A stretch of 64,000 bases of DNA from Pseudoclavibacter soli DSM 23366 (GCF_000423505.1 NZ_AUIC01000007.1:1-64000); one strand, 5' to 3'; shown: positions 8,484 to 17,544, counted from the stretch's first letter. Notes: a model not told the origin generated them from the letters alone. Made by a program: numbers and translations.

Positions 8484-9055
8484 GCGAGATTCGATCGAGC
8501 GCTGATAACCGGCTGGTCTACCGGCTGGTCAATGTGGGTGTGGTTCTGACCGCGCTGGCCGCCACTCTGGTCAGTTGGAATGGGTTGACGTTCGTGGGTG
8601 TGTGGGCCGAGCTTCCCGGCGGGATGCTGTGGCTGATGCCTCTGATGATCGATCTGCCCATTGTGGTGTTCACCATGGGTGGGCTCGCCAGACGTTCACG
8701 GGCGGAGAGCTACTGGCTGTTCAGTCTCGCCGGGTATGCCCTCACTGTCGTCTCGGCCGCCGCGAACTTCCTGCACGTGGTCTCCATTCGGGGGCTGGAC
8801 ACGCTCGAGGGTGTGGTCGGCTCGTGCCTGTCTGCCATGGCGCCGGTGCTGGTGCTGCTGACCACTGAGGCGCTGGGCGCACTGCTGGCGAAACCACAGC
8901 GCGCACCGGATGCCGAACAGGTTGCCGGCAGTGTCGACGAGCTGACTCGGGCGCTGGCCGCGGCACACGCCGAGGTGGTCAACAGCCAGTCCGCGCAGGC
9001 AGAGTCAGAGCGGTATCGAGAGCACGCGGCTCGAGCCGAACAATCCCTCGCATAG
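8480..9055 (+). CDS. DUF2637-like membrane protein with C-terminal coiled coil
   Basis: A 191-residue protein with four predicted membrane helices (about 15-35, 47-66, 77-97, 106-135) and then a charged, Ala/Glu-rich helical tail. WLMPLMIDLPIVVF fits the DUF2637/SpdB2-like family that accompanies FtsK-type transfer proteins on actinobacterial plasmids and may help spread of DNA between cells. ATG 8480 overlaps the end of the methylase-helicase gene (ATGA type), so translation is coupled. The TAG stop is part of a CGCATAG box. Confidence 0.72.
   Translation: MSEIRSSADNRLVYRLVNVGVVLTALAATLVSWNGLTFVGVWAELPGGMLWLMPLMIDLPIVVFTMGGLARRSRAESYWLFSLAGYALTVVSAAANFLHVVSIRGLDTLEGVVGSCLSAMAPVLVLLTTEALGALLAKPQRAPDAEQVAGSVDELTRALAAAHAEVVNSQSAQAESERYREHAARAEQSLA
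9049..9055 (+). promoter_or_regulatory. CGCATAG box overlapping a stop codon
   Basis: Its TAG is the stop of the membrane protein gene. A start point near 9065 would give a leader with GAGGAGG before the redoxin ATG at 9108. Confidence 0.58.
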
Positions 9056-9107
9056 TTCGTCTGGCAGCTCACATCCGTGAGCACAGATGACATTTGAGGA
9101 GGATCAG

Positions 9108-9380
9108 ATGACCGTGACCGTCTACAGCACCCCAGGGTGCTCGCAGTGCAAGTTGACTGCAAAGGTGCTGGCTCGTGAACAGGTGGCTTACCGCATGGTC
9201 GACATCTCTGAGGATCCCACCGCTCACGCCTATGTGACTCAGACCCTCGGCTACTCGCAGGCGCCGGTAGTGGTCACTGAGACAGGGGAAAACTGGTCAG
9301 GATTCCGACCAGATCTCATCAAGGCGCTGTCAGCTGGCGGGCCAAACACACCGGGCACGCCCGCTCTAGCAGTCGCCTGA
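9108..9380 (+). CDS. nrdH: NrdH-like glutaredoxin
   Basis: A 90-residue thioredoxin-fold protein. The redox site is CSQC near the N-terminus (GCSQCKLT), and the C-terminal WSGFRPDLI segment is diagnostic for NrdH, which delivers electrons from thioredoxin reductase to ribonucleotide reductase. The start at 9108 has GAGGAGG seven bases upstream; an in-frame ATG at 9087 would add seven residues. NrdH genes are common on phages and plasmids, where they may support nucleotide supply during replication. No ribonucleotide reductase is in the window. The last 15 residues are Pro/Ala-rich and look disordered. Confidence 0.86.
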   Translation: MTVTVYSTPGCSQCKLTAKVLAREQVAYRMVDISEDPTAHAYVTQTLGYSQAPVVVTETGENWSGFRPDLIKALSAGGPNTPGTPALAVA

Positions 9381-9387
9381 ACGAGGA

Positions 9388-9699
9388 TCAATCGCCTTCA
9401 AACGTGCGCCGGGCCGTCTCCAGATCGGGATGGTTCAGGCGCACGTCTGTGTGTGGGGTCACCGTCGATCCGTCCGCCAGTTGGACATCGCCCAGAAACT
9501 CGAAGCTCGCATGTGCTTTCCATCCATCCGGTGCGCTGCTGAGCTCCAAGGTGTCCGCTCCAGCACACACCAGATCGGCGTCGTCTCCACTGAGGTGAGT
9601 CACCGCTGCGTCGAGGCTCACGTCGGCCGGCGTCTTGTGCTGCAGGGCGAAACGTCCGCCGCTGCCATGGAGGTTGCCGTGCTGGTCAAAGGTCGTCAT
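9388..9699 (-). CDS. Small protein with the element's N-terminal G-x-F module (103 aa)
   Basis: No family recognised. Residues 3-31 carry the module: FDQHGN, then GGRFALQHKTPADVSLD. The rest is rich in Asp, Leu and Thr and looks like a small beta-rich domain. It starts at 9699, eight bases after a GCGCACAT box, and is divergent from the 9737 gene. It converges on nrdH, with only seven bases between the stops. Function unknown; the shared N-terminus links it to ArdC and two other proteins here. Confidence 0.7.
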   Translation of the reverse strand: MTTFDQHGNLHGSGGRFALQHKTPADVSLDAAVTHLSGDDADLVCAGADTLELSSAPDGWKAHASFEFLGDVQLADGSTVTPHTDVRLNHPDLETARRTFEGD

Positions 9700-9707
9700 A
9701 CCGGAAC

Positions 9708-9727
9708 ATGTGCGCTGCTCCGCATAG
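9708..9727. promoter_or_regulatory. Divergent promoter boxes: GCGCACAT (-) and CGCATAG (+)
   Basis: Minus strand: GCGCACAT (9715-9708), eight bases, ATG 9699. Plus strand: CGCATAG (9721-9727), nine bases, ATG 9737. This repeats the layout at 2170-2188 in mirror image. Confidence 0.7.
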
Positions 9728-9736
9728 GTGTCCGGT

Positions 9737-10648
9737 ATGAGCGAACCTGTCTACCAGTTCTTCCCATTCATCCTTGAAGAGGGCGAACAGCTGATCCTGC
9801 CCGGCGGGTCAGCTGCTCTCGTAAAACACTGGGATGACTTCACCGAGCAGACGGGCATCAGCCGCGACGCGACAGCGGAGTCGCCCATGCTCGCGCTTCC
9901 GCTGCCGGTTTCCGGGGGCATCCTCAGCGAGGACCTCGTCATCGACGCCCTCTGGCTGCCGTGGCTGTGGCGTCCAGAACGACTCGCCACGCGTCTCGAT
10001 GGGGAAACCCCGGATCACTGGCTGCTGCGCAACGCGCTCGAGACGACGCTCAACGGCCTGTATCAGCCCGAGCAGGGCGAATGGTTGGACGCACTCGCCG
10101 TGGTGGGCCTTGATTCCGAGGAGGCGGCCACATATGAGCGAGCAGCACGCCACCTTCTCGGTGAGCCCGACGAACTTCTAACCAGTCTGCCAGACCTGCT
10201 ATACCCCCAAGCGAATGCCTCTGTTGCCGCTGATCTGGCCGACCAGCTGGAGCCCATCTACCCCGCGGTCGCATGGCATCTCGCCGCCGACGACATCCTT
10301 GAACTACTGGCCAGTGTGCAGGCAAATGCGGACAGCACACGTGACCTCGTTTCGGCGGCCGAGTGGGTGATCGCGGTCAGCCAGCGCGTGTTCGCAGACC
10401 TGCCGACCCTCGAAGCGGGCAAGCCTACCTCATTAGCTGTGCTCGAAGCGGTATTGCGCACCTCCGTGCCGACATGGCCGAAATACCAGCTTGCACAGGT
10501 CGCCGCCGCGGGCGGTCCGTGGGCGTTCTTCGTTCATGTCTTCGAAGAGATCAGAGACACCACCCAACCTGCGGCCGACATTTACACACACCTGATCGAC
10601 CAGTCGATGCCGGGCACCGCAGCTCAGCCCGCACTGGAAGCCGAGTAA
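9737..10648 (+). CDS. Hypothetical protein cotranscribed with the FtsK-like translocase
   Basis: A 303-residue acidic, mainly helical protein without recognised family, signal peptide or membrane helix. Leu, Ala, Glu and Trp are frequent. A GTG at 9728 would add three residues, but ATG 9737 lies exactly nine bases after a CGCATAG box. Its TAA stop overlaps the ATG of the translocase gene (TAATG), so the two are coupled. By position it may be an accessory factor for transfer; this is inference. Confidence 0.7.
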   Translation: MSEPVYQFFPFILEEGEQLILPGGSAALVKHWDDFTEQTGISRDATAESPMLALPLPVSGGILSEDLVIDALWLPWLWRPERLATRLDGETPDHWLLRNALETTLNGLYQPEQGEWLDALAVVGLDSEEAATYERAARHLLGEPDELLTSLPDLLYPQANASVAADLADQLEPIYPAVAWHLAADDILELLASVQANADSTRDLVSAAEWVIAVSQRVFADLPTLEAGKPTSLAVLEAVLRTSVPTWPKYQLAQVAAAGGPWAFFVHVFEEIRDTTQPAADIYTHLIDQSMPGTAAQPALEAE

Positions 10649-12384
10649 TGGCCACACGAATCGAGCGTAAGGTCGCCCGGCTCCCAGCGGAGTTCGATAT
10701 GGCGGCACACAGTGACCGTCTCGGACAATGGGTGAAACACTCGTCGGTGTTCGGTCCCGACTGGGAGCTGCAGTCAATCTCGGTCGAAGAGCACACCGTC
10801 ACCGCGATCAGGCAAGCAGCAGTCAGTGAGGTCAGTGAGTCCACGGTGCGGTCACGCCCGATGAAAGTCATCGGCCTGCCCCGCGGGACGAAGCCAGCTG
10901 AGGCTGACAAGTACGCCGCCAGCTACGCCGACACATATCCCGGTTTCCAGATGACCCGCTTCGACCCCTATCTGCTGCAGGCCACCGTCACGAAAATGGC
11001 TCCTGAAGAGGTCCGATGCCGGGATGCAATCGCCAACGCACTCGGCTGCAAGCCATGGGATGTTCAGGTGTTCGCCAAGTCCTCAGGCGGGTTCGACATC
11101 GAGCTGCCTCCGACGTACACCCCATCCAAACACGACGACAAGCTCGACGAAGTGGCCACCACTGTTGTCGGGCGTCCAGGCTGGTTTGTCCGCACGCAGC
11201 CGGCGAAGCTCACCGCACAGATCATCCCCGCTGAGCTGCCCGCCTTCGACAAGGCTTACCCGTACCCAGACCTTGGACATCTGCGTCCGAAGAGTCTTGA
11301 GGATTCCCTCCAACTTCCACTGGGCATGCGCCTCGGCGGCCCCGGGGAACCGAACACTCGACTGGACTTCGACTTCGACGCGACCCCGGGCGCACTGGTC
11401 TCAGGTACCGCCGGCTCCGGTAAGAGCGTCACGGTCAACGCACTCATCTTCGGTGCGCTCCAGCGCGGCTGGGAACTCGTCGTCGTCGACGTGCCGCACA
11501 AGGCAATCGACTACGAATGGGTGAAGCCGTACGTACGCGAGAACGGCTTCGGCTGCGCGTCGAAGGCCTCCAGCCTGACCGCGCTGAAACTTGTCTACGC
11601 GGAGGGGGAGCGGCGGGCGGCCCTGCTCGCTGAGCACGGTGTGCAGAAATGGCAGGAGCTGCCGGCTCCGGTCCGAGCCGAGAACCCGCTGATTCTCGTC
11701 ATCATGGATGAGGTAACTGGCCTGTTCGCCTCTGACCCGATCCCCAAGGCGCTGCCGAAAGATCACCCAGAACGTGTGGAAGCTGAGCAGCACGCGATGG
11801 AAACGGACCTGTTGAAGATGGTCACGGCAAAGATCCCCGCCGAGCTGCGCTTTGTCGGCATCCGCATCATTCTGGCCACCCAGATGGCTCAGGCGAACAC
11901 CGGCATCTCGGTACCGCTGAAGACCAACCTCGCCAACCGCGTACTGCAGGGGGCGAAACCGTCGAAGGCAGCCCGGGGGCACGCGCTCAACGATCCTGAT
12001 GCTGCCCCGCACATCCCAGAGTGGATCAGTGCCGATAAAGGCCAGTCCCGCGGTGTCGGTGTCGCTGAGCTTGAGGGGCAGGTGCCCTGCGTGTTCAAGA
12101 GTTTCTTCGCGTCCACGGACACCTATCTGAAGGCGCTCAGTGCTCTCGGTGTCCAGCGCAATCACACGCCTGAGCCGACTGCAGCCCAGATCGACCGGTA
12201 TGTGCCGCGCCTGGACGACGGTCTCGACGAAGACGGCGAGCCCGCAGCCACACTGCCGGAGCCGACGAAACGCTTCGGCGCCAAACAGAGCGCACCCGAG
12301 GAATGGGAACTCGACCCGGAAACGGGTAAACCGCTGACCGGGTTCGCCCGAGCTAACGCCGCCCGGCATGCGCTCGGTGGCTGA
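10648..12384 (+). CDS. FtsK/SpoIIIE-type conjugal DNA translocase (TraB-like)
   Basis: A 578-residue ATPase. Walker A is GTAGSGKS (253-260) and Walker B is LILVIMDE (about 348-355). The region QMAQANTGISVPLKTNLANR fits the later RecA-like motifs of FtsK. No clear N-terminal membrane helices are seen. Proteins of this type move double-stranded plasmid or AICE DNA between actinobacterial cells without a relaxase, binding short repeats on the DNA. The start overlaps the stop of the gene before it by one base. The C-terminal 60 residues are acidic and poorly conserved in appearance and may hold the DNA-recognition part or a linker. Confidence 0.88.
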   Translation: MATRIERKVARLPAEFDMAAHSDRLGQWVKHSSVFGPDWELQSISVEEHTVTAIRQAAVSEVSESTVRSRPMKVIGLPRGTKPAEADKYAASYADTYPGFQMTRFDPYLLQATVTKMAPEEVRCRDAIANALGCKPWDVQVFAKSSGGFDIELPPTYTPSKHDDKLDEVATTVVGRPGWFVRTQPAKLTAQIIPAELPAFDKAYPYPDLGHLRPKSLEDSLQLPLGMRLGGPGEPNTRLDFDFDATPGALVSGTAGSGKSVTVNALIFGALQRGWELVVVDVPHKAIDYEWVKPYVRENGFGCASKASSLTALKLVYAEGERRAALLAEHGVQKWQELPAPVRAENPLILVIMDEVTGLFASDPIPKALPKDHPERVEAEQHAMETDLLKMVTAKIPAELRFVGIRIILATQMAQANTGISVPLKTNLANRVLQGAKPSKAARGHALNDPDAAPHIPEWISADKGQSRGVGVAELEGQVPCVFKSFFASTDTYLKALSALGVQRNHTPEPTAAQIDRYVPRLDDGLDEDGEPAATLPEPTKRFGAKQSAPEEWELDPETGKPLTGFARANAARHALGG

Positions 12385-12416
12385 GAGCACGGTTTTCAGC
12401 TCCTGTTCGGCACCTA

Positions 12417-12423
12417 CGCATAT
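12417..12423 (+). promoter_or_regulatory. CGCATAT box, nine bases before ATG 12433
   Basis: A variant of the element box with T in the last place. Its nine-base spacing selects ATG 12433 over a GTG nine bases earlier. Confidence 0.6.
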
Positions 12424-12432
12424 GTGCCTAGT

Positions 12433-13998
12433 ATGAGCCGATTCGTTCCACGCACCCTCGCTGCCACCCTCGCCGCCGCCGCCCTGATTACCACGCCAAC
12501 CGTCACCGCATTCGCTGCCGACGAGGCGGATGCGCTGACGACATCAACCTGCACTGACACCACCATTGTCGCCTTCCGCGGCTCTGGTGAGAAACAGGTC
12601 GACGGGAGTGCCACCGAGACGAACGGATGGGAGGGTGCGACGCTCAACCGGGTGATCTCCGGTCTGCGAGCCGACGGCGACAACTCGAACGTCATCGGTG
12701 TCGGCTGGGATGATGCTGCGAAGGCCGGCTATGAGGCCATCGCCATCAATGCCACCAGCATTGACTTCAATGACACCGCGTCCATCATGCCGCGGCTGAT
12801 CGAATCGGCGAATGCAGGTGCCGCCTCTGCCTCCGAGCAGCTGGATGCGCTCGTGGCCGCCTGCCCGAGCACAAAGGTGGTTGCCCTCGGCTACTCACAG
12901 GGCGCGATGGCCGCTCGCACGCTCGCGCAGCTGCGTCCAGATGTGGTCACTGGAGCTGTGGTGCTCGGCGACCCCTACCAGGAGTCTGGCAGCGAAGCCG
13001 AACGCGAGGGCATCGTCCGCTGGTGGTCGACCGACGATTCGGGTCTGGACGATTCCACGGTCTCAGCGTCGTACTCGCATGAGACCGATCCGATCTCCGA
13101 CCACGACTGGCGACGCGGCATCACCTCTGTCATCACCGATGTGGCCGAGCACACCAACTACGCCACGGATACCACCGAGGTCTCCGAGATCGTGCAGGAC
13201 ATTCAGGATGCGGCAGGGGCGAGCACTGAGGCAAGCGTCGCACCAGCGGTGGCTGGCATTGCCACGGACAAGGCCAGTGTGCCGATCAGGTTCGGCAGCT
13301 TGTCTACCACGCACGAGGTTTCCGTGGACGGTGCGACAGCGCAAGAGTTCACCGCCTCCGCCGGGCTGTTGGACCTCAGCGCTGGCGACCACAAGGTGAC
13401 GGTCGACGGCACGGAGATCCCTGTTCACGTCACTGCATACGCAGACGAACACTCCTACCCGAACATGGGAGACAGCGCCACCGAGATCAGCGCGACCTGC
13501 ACAAACGGCACGCTTACGGCCGATGTCAGCGCGGATGACACCACGCGAGCGGCTGTCCGTCTCCAGCAGGGCGTCACCAGTCTGGTCAAGGGTGTCTACG
13601 GGTCATGGCAGACGAGCGAGCTCGCCTCAGGTGTGCAAATTGATCTGTCCGGCCTCGCAGCCGGCACCTACGACCTTGTGCTGGTCACTGACGACGGTCG
13701 CCACGACAGCTTCTCTGTGAACGTGACGGAAAACGCTGCAGAGCCCCCTGTGGTGACTCCCACCGAGCCGGGGGAGACCACACCCGATCTTCCCGAGGCC
13801 CTCGACGGTGATGACGATGCCATCATCGACGACAGCACTCCGGCGACCACCGTTGACACCGTCGCGACAACGCAACCGCAAACAGGGGAACTCGCACGCA
13901 CCGGCGCAGACCTCGACGGGGTCGCCGCCGCCGGTGCCGCCGCCCTCGCCGCTGCGGGCGCGGGCTTTGTGTTCGCTCGTCGGCGCACACGCGCATAG
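12433..13998 (+). CDS. Cell-wall-anchored cutinase-like hydrolase
   Basis: A 521-residue surface protein. A signal peptide (about 1-28, ending near AFAAD) is followed by a cutinase-type alpha/beta hydrolase: nucleophile Ser155 in GYSQGAMA, Asp in the DPISDHDW region and a later His as likely triad members. Residues from about 270 form beta-sandwich repeats and an acidic Thr/Pro stalk. The C-terminus has LARTG (487-491), a hydrophobic stretch and RRRTR, a sorting signal. LAxTG is the form used by class E sortases. Cutinase-like enzymes cleave esters of lipids or plant polyesters; the substrate here is unknown. Start chosen by the box. Confidence 0.87.
   Translation: MSRFVPRTLAATLAAAALITTPTVTAFAADEADALTTSTCTDTTIVAFRGSGEKQVDGSATETNGWEGATLNRVISGLRADGDNSNVIGVGWDDAAKAGYEAIAINATSIDFNDTASIMPRLIESANAGAASASEQLDALVAACPSTKVVALGYSQGAMAARTLAQLRPDVVTGAVVLGDPYQESGSEAEREGIVRWWSTDDSGLDDSTVSASYSHETDPISDHDWRRGITSVITDVAEHTNYATDTTEVSEIVQDIQDAAGASTEASVAPAVAGIATDKASVPIRFGSLSTTHEVSVDGATAQEFTASAGLLDLSAGDHKVTVDGTEIPVHVTAYADEHSYPNMGDSATEISATCTNGTLTADVSADDTTRAAVRLQQGVTSLVKGVYGSWQTSELASGVQIDLSGLAAGTYDLVLVTDDGRHDSFSVNVTENAAEPPVVTPTEPGETTPDLPEALDGDDDAIIDDSTPATTVDTVATTQPQTGELARTGADLDGVAAAGAAALAAAGAGFVFARRRTRA
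13992..13998 (+). promoter_or_regulatory. CGCATAG box overlapping a stop codon
   Basis: The TAG (13996-13998) ends the cutinase gene. A start point near 14008 would leave a leader of about 30 bases with AAAGGAG before ATG 14039. Confidence 0.6.
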
Positions 13999-14038
13999 TC
14001 CATGTCTGTACCAGAAGATCTGTCACCCGAAAGGAGCC

Positions 14039-16114
14039 ATGTCCACACAGACCGCACCTCGTAAAGGTGCCACAATCGCTAGGGGGCTCGCCCTCGCCTC
14101 CGTCACCGCCACGCTCGTCGGTGCCACTGGTGCCTTCGGGTTCACCACAGCAGTCGCCGACGAAAGCCCATCTATCAGCGCTCAGGGGTTGATCTCCGAG
14201 GTCACTGCAGCAGGCGACACAGCCGGGGCGTCAGCGCTTGAAGGTGCCGGAACAGACTCTGCCGGTCGCACAGTCGCCTTCGTCGACACCGCAGACGCCT
14301 CATCCGCGCAGCTGCTCGACGCCATCGACAACCGCAATGCCTCCGGTGCGGACATTCAGGTCCTCCAGCTCGACGGCGAGATCTCCGCGTATTCGGCCAA
14401 CGACCTTGTCGGCGGCGCGGGTATCGGCTATAAAACCAGCACAGGTGGATACACCTGCTCAACAGGTTTCGCGGCATGGTCGAAAACGGGCGCTCCAGCC
14501 ATCATCACCGCAGGGCACTGCCTGTCTGACGCGGCAAAGGGTGCGAGCGTCTACCGCACAGACCCGAAGCAGGAAGCCGCCGCGGGCGACACTAGCGGCT
14601 ACTGGAACCCGATCGACGCGATCGGTACTGCATCCTTCGTCCAGTACGGCGGCCCCGGCAACACGACCGGGCAGAACGGAGCAGTGGACTCACTGGACAT
14701 CGCCACAGTGAACATCACCAACCAGGAGGTGACGCCTCGAGCGCTGGTCACTGACTGGACGACCGCCAGCTCCGGGGATCTGTCCGCGAGCGCCACGGAA
14801 GTGCGCTCGGTGGCATCGGTCGATCCGAGCAAGACGGTGACCCGTTCCGGACGCACTTCGGGTGTGACAACGGGCAAGGTACTGCAGAATTCCGACGGCA
14901 CCTATCTGACCGATGGCTGGATTCAGGTCAGTGGACACTATGTTCGTGGGTTTGCAACGACTGCGGTCTCTGATCACGGGGATTCGGGCGGTTCGGTCGT
15001 GCAGGGTAATGCTGCAGTCGGCGTACTCTCTGGCGGCGGAGAGACGACCGATGGTGTTGAGATCTCGTGGGTTGCCTCATTGGTCGACTCTATCGGCTAC
15101 ACCGGCGGTTACACTGTCGCGGTGATCGTGGATGCACCGGAACTGACCTCGGTTGCTGACGGCGGGCATGTCGGTACTGGTGCGACTTTGAGCGGGACAG
15201 GCCAGGCTGGCACGACGGTGACTGTGTCTGGAAGTGGTGTTGACACACAAACGGCCACGGTTGATTCGTCCGGCGCGTGGTCGGTCAAAGCACCCGCCAC
15301 GCCCGGTGACTACACGCTGACGCTGAAGGCGGCCAGTGGGTTCAGTACCTCGGACTCGGTGACCAAGAAGATTGCCGTCGACCTCGGTGTGCCGGTGGTG
15401 ACTACGCCGGCAGCCGTCGTCGGCGGCCTCACTGAGATCTCAGGTACCGGCGTCCCCGGAGCGACCGTCACCATTATGGGTGACGTGACGGCCTCCACCA
15501 CCGTCGGCTCCGACGGCACATGGACGGCACCTGCGGAACTCGGCTACGGGAAGCACACGCTGAAGCTCACCCAGACCCAGAACGGTGTCACCTCCGCCGA
15601 GACGAGTGCTGAGATCGCCGTAGCGCCGGCCGCCCCGACGATCTCCAGCCCCATGTCTGACGCGCAGTATGAGTCGGGGAAGCCGCCAACGAGCGTCACT
15701 GGTACTGGTGAGCCCGGCGCAACGGTCACCGTGAGTATCGACGGGCACTCGTCTGAGACCACTGTGGGTGAAGACGGCACCTGGTCACTTCCGATCAGCA
15801 CGACACTGGCTGATGGTACTCACTCCATTTCGGCAGTCCAGACGATCGAGGGCGTCGACTCAGCCGCCGCCTCGGTCACTGTGACTGTCGGTAACGCTGA
15901 CGCCGGTGAAACCGACGGTCCGAGCACTGACAGTACTCAGCAGACCAGCGATGGCAGCTCGTCCTCCACCACAGACACCACTGCGGTCACGGATGGCGAG
16001 CTCGCGGTGACCGGCGCCAGTTCAGGGCTACTGTGGGCTGCAGTGGCTGCAGGGGCGGCCGCGCTGCTTGGCGGAGCGGCGCTCATCGTCCGCCGCATTC
16101 TCGGACGTCATTGA
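14039..16114 (+). CDS. Cell-wall-anchored trypsin-like serine protease with Ig-like repeats
   Basis: A 691-residue protein. Signal peptide about 1-40; prodomain to about 125; then an S1-family (chymotrypsin-like) domain with His160 (TAGHC), Asp220 (DSLDIA) and Ser316 (GDSGGS). Three Ig-like repeats of about 85 residues follow (roughly 363-625), each with the G-x-G-x-P/A-GATVT strand. A Ser/Thr stalk leads to LAVTG (655-659), a hydrophobic segment and RRILGR. Like the cutinase before it, it has a class E sortase-type signal. It probably processes proteins at the cell surface. AAAGGAG precedes ATG 14039. A strong terminator follows. Confidence 0.9.
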   Translation: MSTQTAPRKGATIARGLALASVTATLVGATGAFGFTTAVADESPSISAQGLISEVTAAGDTAGASALEGAGTDSAGRTVAFVDTADASSAQLLDAIDNRNASGADIQVLQLDGEISAYSANDLVGGAGIGYKTSTGGYTCSTGFAAWSKTGAPAIITAGHCLSDAAKGASVYRTDPKQEAAAGDTSGYWNPIDAIGTASFVQYGGPGNTTGQNGAVDSLDIATVNITNQEVTPRALVTDWTTASSGDLSASATEVRSVASVDPSKTVTRSGRTSGVTTGKVLQNSDGTYLTDGWIQVSGHYVRGFATTAVSDHGDSGGSVVQGNAAVGVLSGGGETTDGVEISWVASLVDSIGYTGGYTVAVIVDAPELTSVADGGHVGTGATLSGTGQAGTTVTVSGSGVDTQTATVDSSGAWSVKAPATPGDYTLTLKAASGFSTSDSVTKKIAVDLGVPVVTTPAAVVGGLTEISGTGVPGATVTIMGDVTASTTVGSDGTWTAPAELGYGKHTLKLTQTQNGVTSAETSAEIAVAPAAPTISSPMSDAQYESGKPPTSVTGTGEPGATVTVSIDGHSSETTVGEDGTWSLPISTTLADGTHSISAVQTIEGVDSAAASVTVTVGNADAGETDGPSTDSTQQTSDGSSSSTTDTTAVTDGELAVTGASSGLLWAAVAAGAAALLGGAALIVRRILGRH

Positions 16115-16128
16115 CCTTGACGGAGATG

Positions 16129-16166
16129 CCGGCAGGTGCGTGAACGAGCGCATCTGCCGGTTTTTT
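16129..16166 (+). terminator. Rho-independent terminator after the surface protease
   Basis: CCGGCAGGTGCG (16129-16140) pairs with CGCATCTGCCGG (16149-16160) around an eight-base loop with one mismatch, followed by six T. Confidence 0.9.
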
Positions 16167-16248
16167 CGTGTCCGCGCACAAGGTGGGTGCACAGTGTGCC
16201 AGAGTGACATTGTGTAAGACTAGCTAACAAGCTCACGAGAGGAACATC

Positions 16249-16722
16249 ATGTTCGAGCACTTCGATACCGAAGCCGAAGCAACCACCGTCCGACCCCACC
16301 GCGTCACCCTCAGTGACGGCCAAGTACTGCAGGCAGACACGACTACTGAACTGGTCGACGCGCTGCTGCCGGTTGACTACCTCGCACTGGACGATGTGGC
16401 CGCGCTCGAGGCGCGAGTCGACTTCGCAGAGGAGCATGCCGCGACCGTACAGTCGCTGCTGCTGCTCGGACTCGCCGCCGATGAGGGTTTGGAGTCGCTC
16501 GGGGAGGACGACCGCCTATTCCTCACCACAGGCAAGAGCGAGCCTGTCTCCGGCGAATATGACGGGCCGATCGACCTCATTCAGGTGACCACTACCTACG
16601 AACCGTACAGCGATGACGAACCGCCGACCGGACGAATCATCTGGATCGACCCAAGCACCGAGACGTCTCTGCTGACCACGCTTGGTGCAGCATCAGAGTT
16701 CTCGTACACGACCGCGGAATAA
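16249..16722 (+). CDS. Hypothetical acidic protein (157 aa)
   Basis: No family recognised. The protein is strongly acidic, with helical segments around residues 40-85 and a Thr/Tyr-rich, probably beta C-terminus. There is no signal peptide or membrane helix. GAGAGGA lies about seven bases before the ATG. It sits alone between a terminator and a CGCATAG box. No CGCATAG box precedes it; the upstream sequence has only weak promoter-like hexamers. Confidence 0.65.
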   Translation: MFEHFDTEAEATTVRPHRVTLSDGQVLQADTTTELVDALLPVDYLALDDVAALEARVDFAEEHAATVQSLLLLGLAADEGLESLGEDDRLFLTTGKSEPVSGEYDGPIDLIQVTTTYEPYSDDEPPTGRIIWIDPSTETSLLTTLGAASEFSYTTAE

Positions 16723-16727
16723 GTCCT

Positions 16728-16735
16728 CCGCATAG
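16728..16735 (+). promoter_or_regulatory. CCGCATAG box
   Basis: Located five bases after the stop of the preceding gene. A start point near 16745 gives a 19-base leader with GAGGAGG before ATG 16764. Confidence 0.6.
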
Positions 16736-16763
16736 GGCTGGTGAGAAGCCCTTGAGGAGGATC

Positions 16764-17531
16764 ATGACCACCAGCACCGAAGCGACTCTTGCCGCACTCA
16801 TCGCCGATGCCGCCGCAGGTTTGCTGCAGCCGCAGCAGGCCTATACCATCCGTGACGGCAACGTCGTCTGGCTGGATGACTTCACCGTCATTGATGGCAG
16901 GCAAGTCACCGGCGTGCTGCTGAGGGGTGACACCCTTCGTGTCGATGTCGTCGCAGGCGGCCCCTACACAGTCCCGTTCGGCGCCAGCGGCGACGACCTG
17001 CGTGACTTCGTCTTCGCCCAGGCTGTGAATGCGCTGCTTCATGGAGAACAGTTCTACGGTCCAGATCGACAGCTGGCCGAGCCTGTCGCAGCTGCCCCGT
17101 TGGAAGACGCACCCGCCCCTGGGTCGATCCTTCCCCCGGTGGAGGCGCTTCCTGCCGAAGCGGTCATTCGCGAACCCGCGCAGTCGATTGCGTCGCTGTT
17201 GCCAGAGCTGCCCACGCCCGAGGCGGGCGTCCCCGATGCACCCGCCGAGCAGACCCCCATCACGGAAGAGCCACTTGACTGGGATCTGCCGACCGAGGTC
17301 ATCCCCGTCGTCCCCGAGCCGACCCCGTTGACACTGGAGGAGCCCGCTGCAGGGTCAGTCGAGGATGAGGTCGCACCAACGAGCGAACCAGCGCCGCAGA
17401 CCATCGCCTTCGACCCCGAGAAGGAATCACTTGACGAATGGCTGGCGCGCCTGCCAGAACGTGGTCAACATGAGCCGAGCGTATCCAACAACCTTCGGCT
17501 CGGCTCTCCATCGCCCCTGTTGGGTGACTGA
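16764..17531 (+). CDS. Hypothetical protein with Pro/Glu-rich tail (255 aa)
   Basis: The first 95 residues look like a compact domain; the remaining 160 are Pro, Glu and Thr-rich and low in complexity, likely disordered. There is no signal peptide or anchor. GAGGAGG precedes the ATG at 16764; an upstream in-frame start at 16752 has no comparable site. No family recognised. The acidic composition resembles the 16249 protein, but I see no clear sequence similarity. Confidence 0.65.
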   Translation: MTTSTEATLAALIADAAAGLLQPQQAYTIRDGNVVWLDDFTVIDGRQVTGVLLRGDTLRVDVVAGGPYTVPFGASGDDLRDFVFAQAVNALLHGEQFYGPDRQLAEPVAAAPLEDAPAPGSILPPVEALPAEAVIREPAQSIASLLPELPTPEAGVPDAPAEQTPITEEPLDWDLPTEVIPVVPEPTPLTLEEPAAGSVEDEVAPTSEPAPQTIAFDPEKESLDEWLARLPERGQHEPSVSNNLRLGSPSPLLGD

Positions 17532-17544
17532 TCTCGACAGCACA

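Noticed and set aside
10363-10647. N-terminal extension of the FtsK-like protein
   Set aside because: The extension overlaps most of the end of the coupled upstream gene in another frame; the TAATG overlap at 10648 gives a better start.
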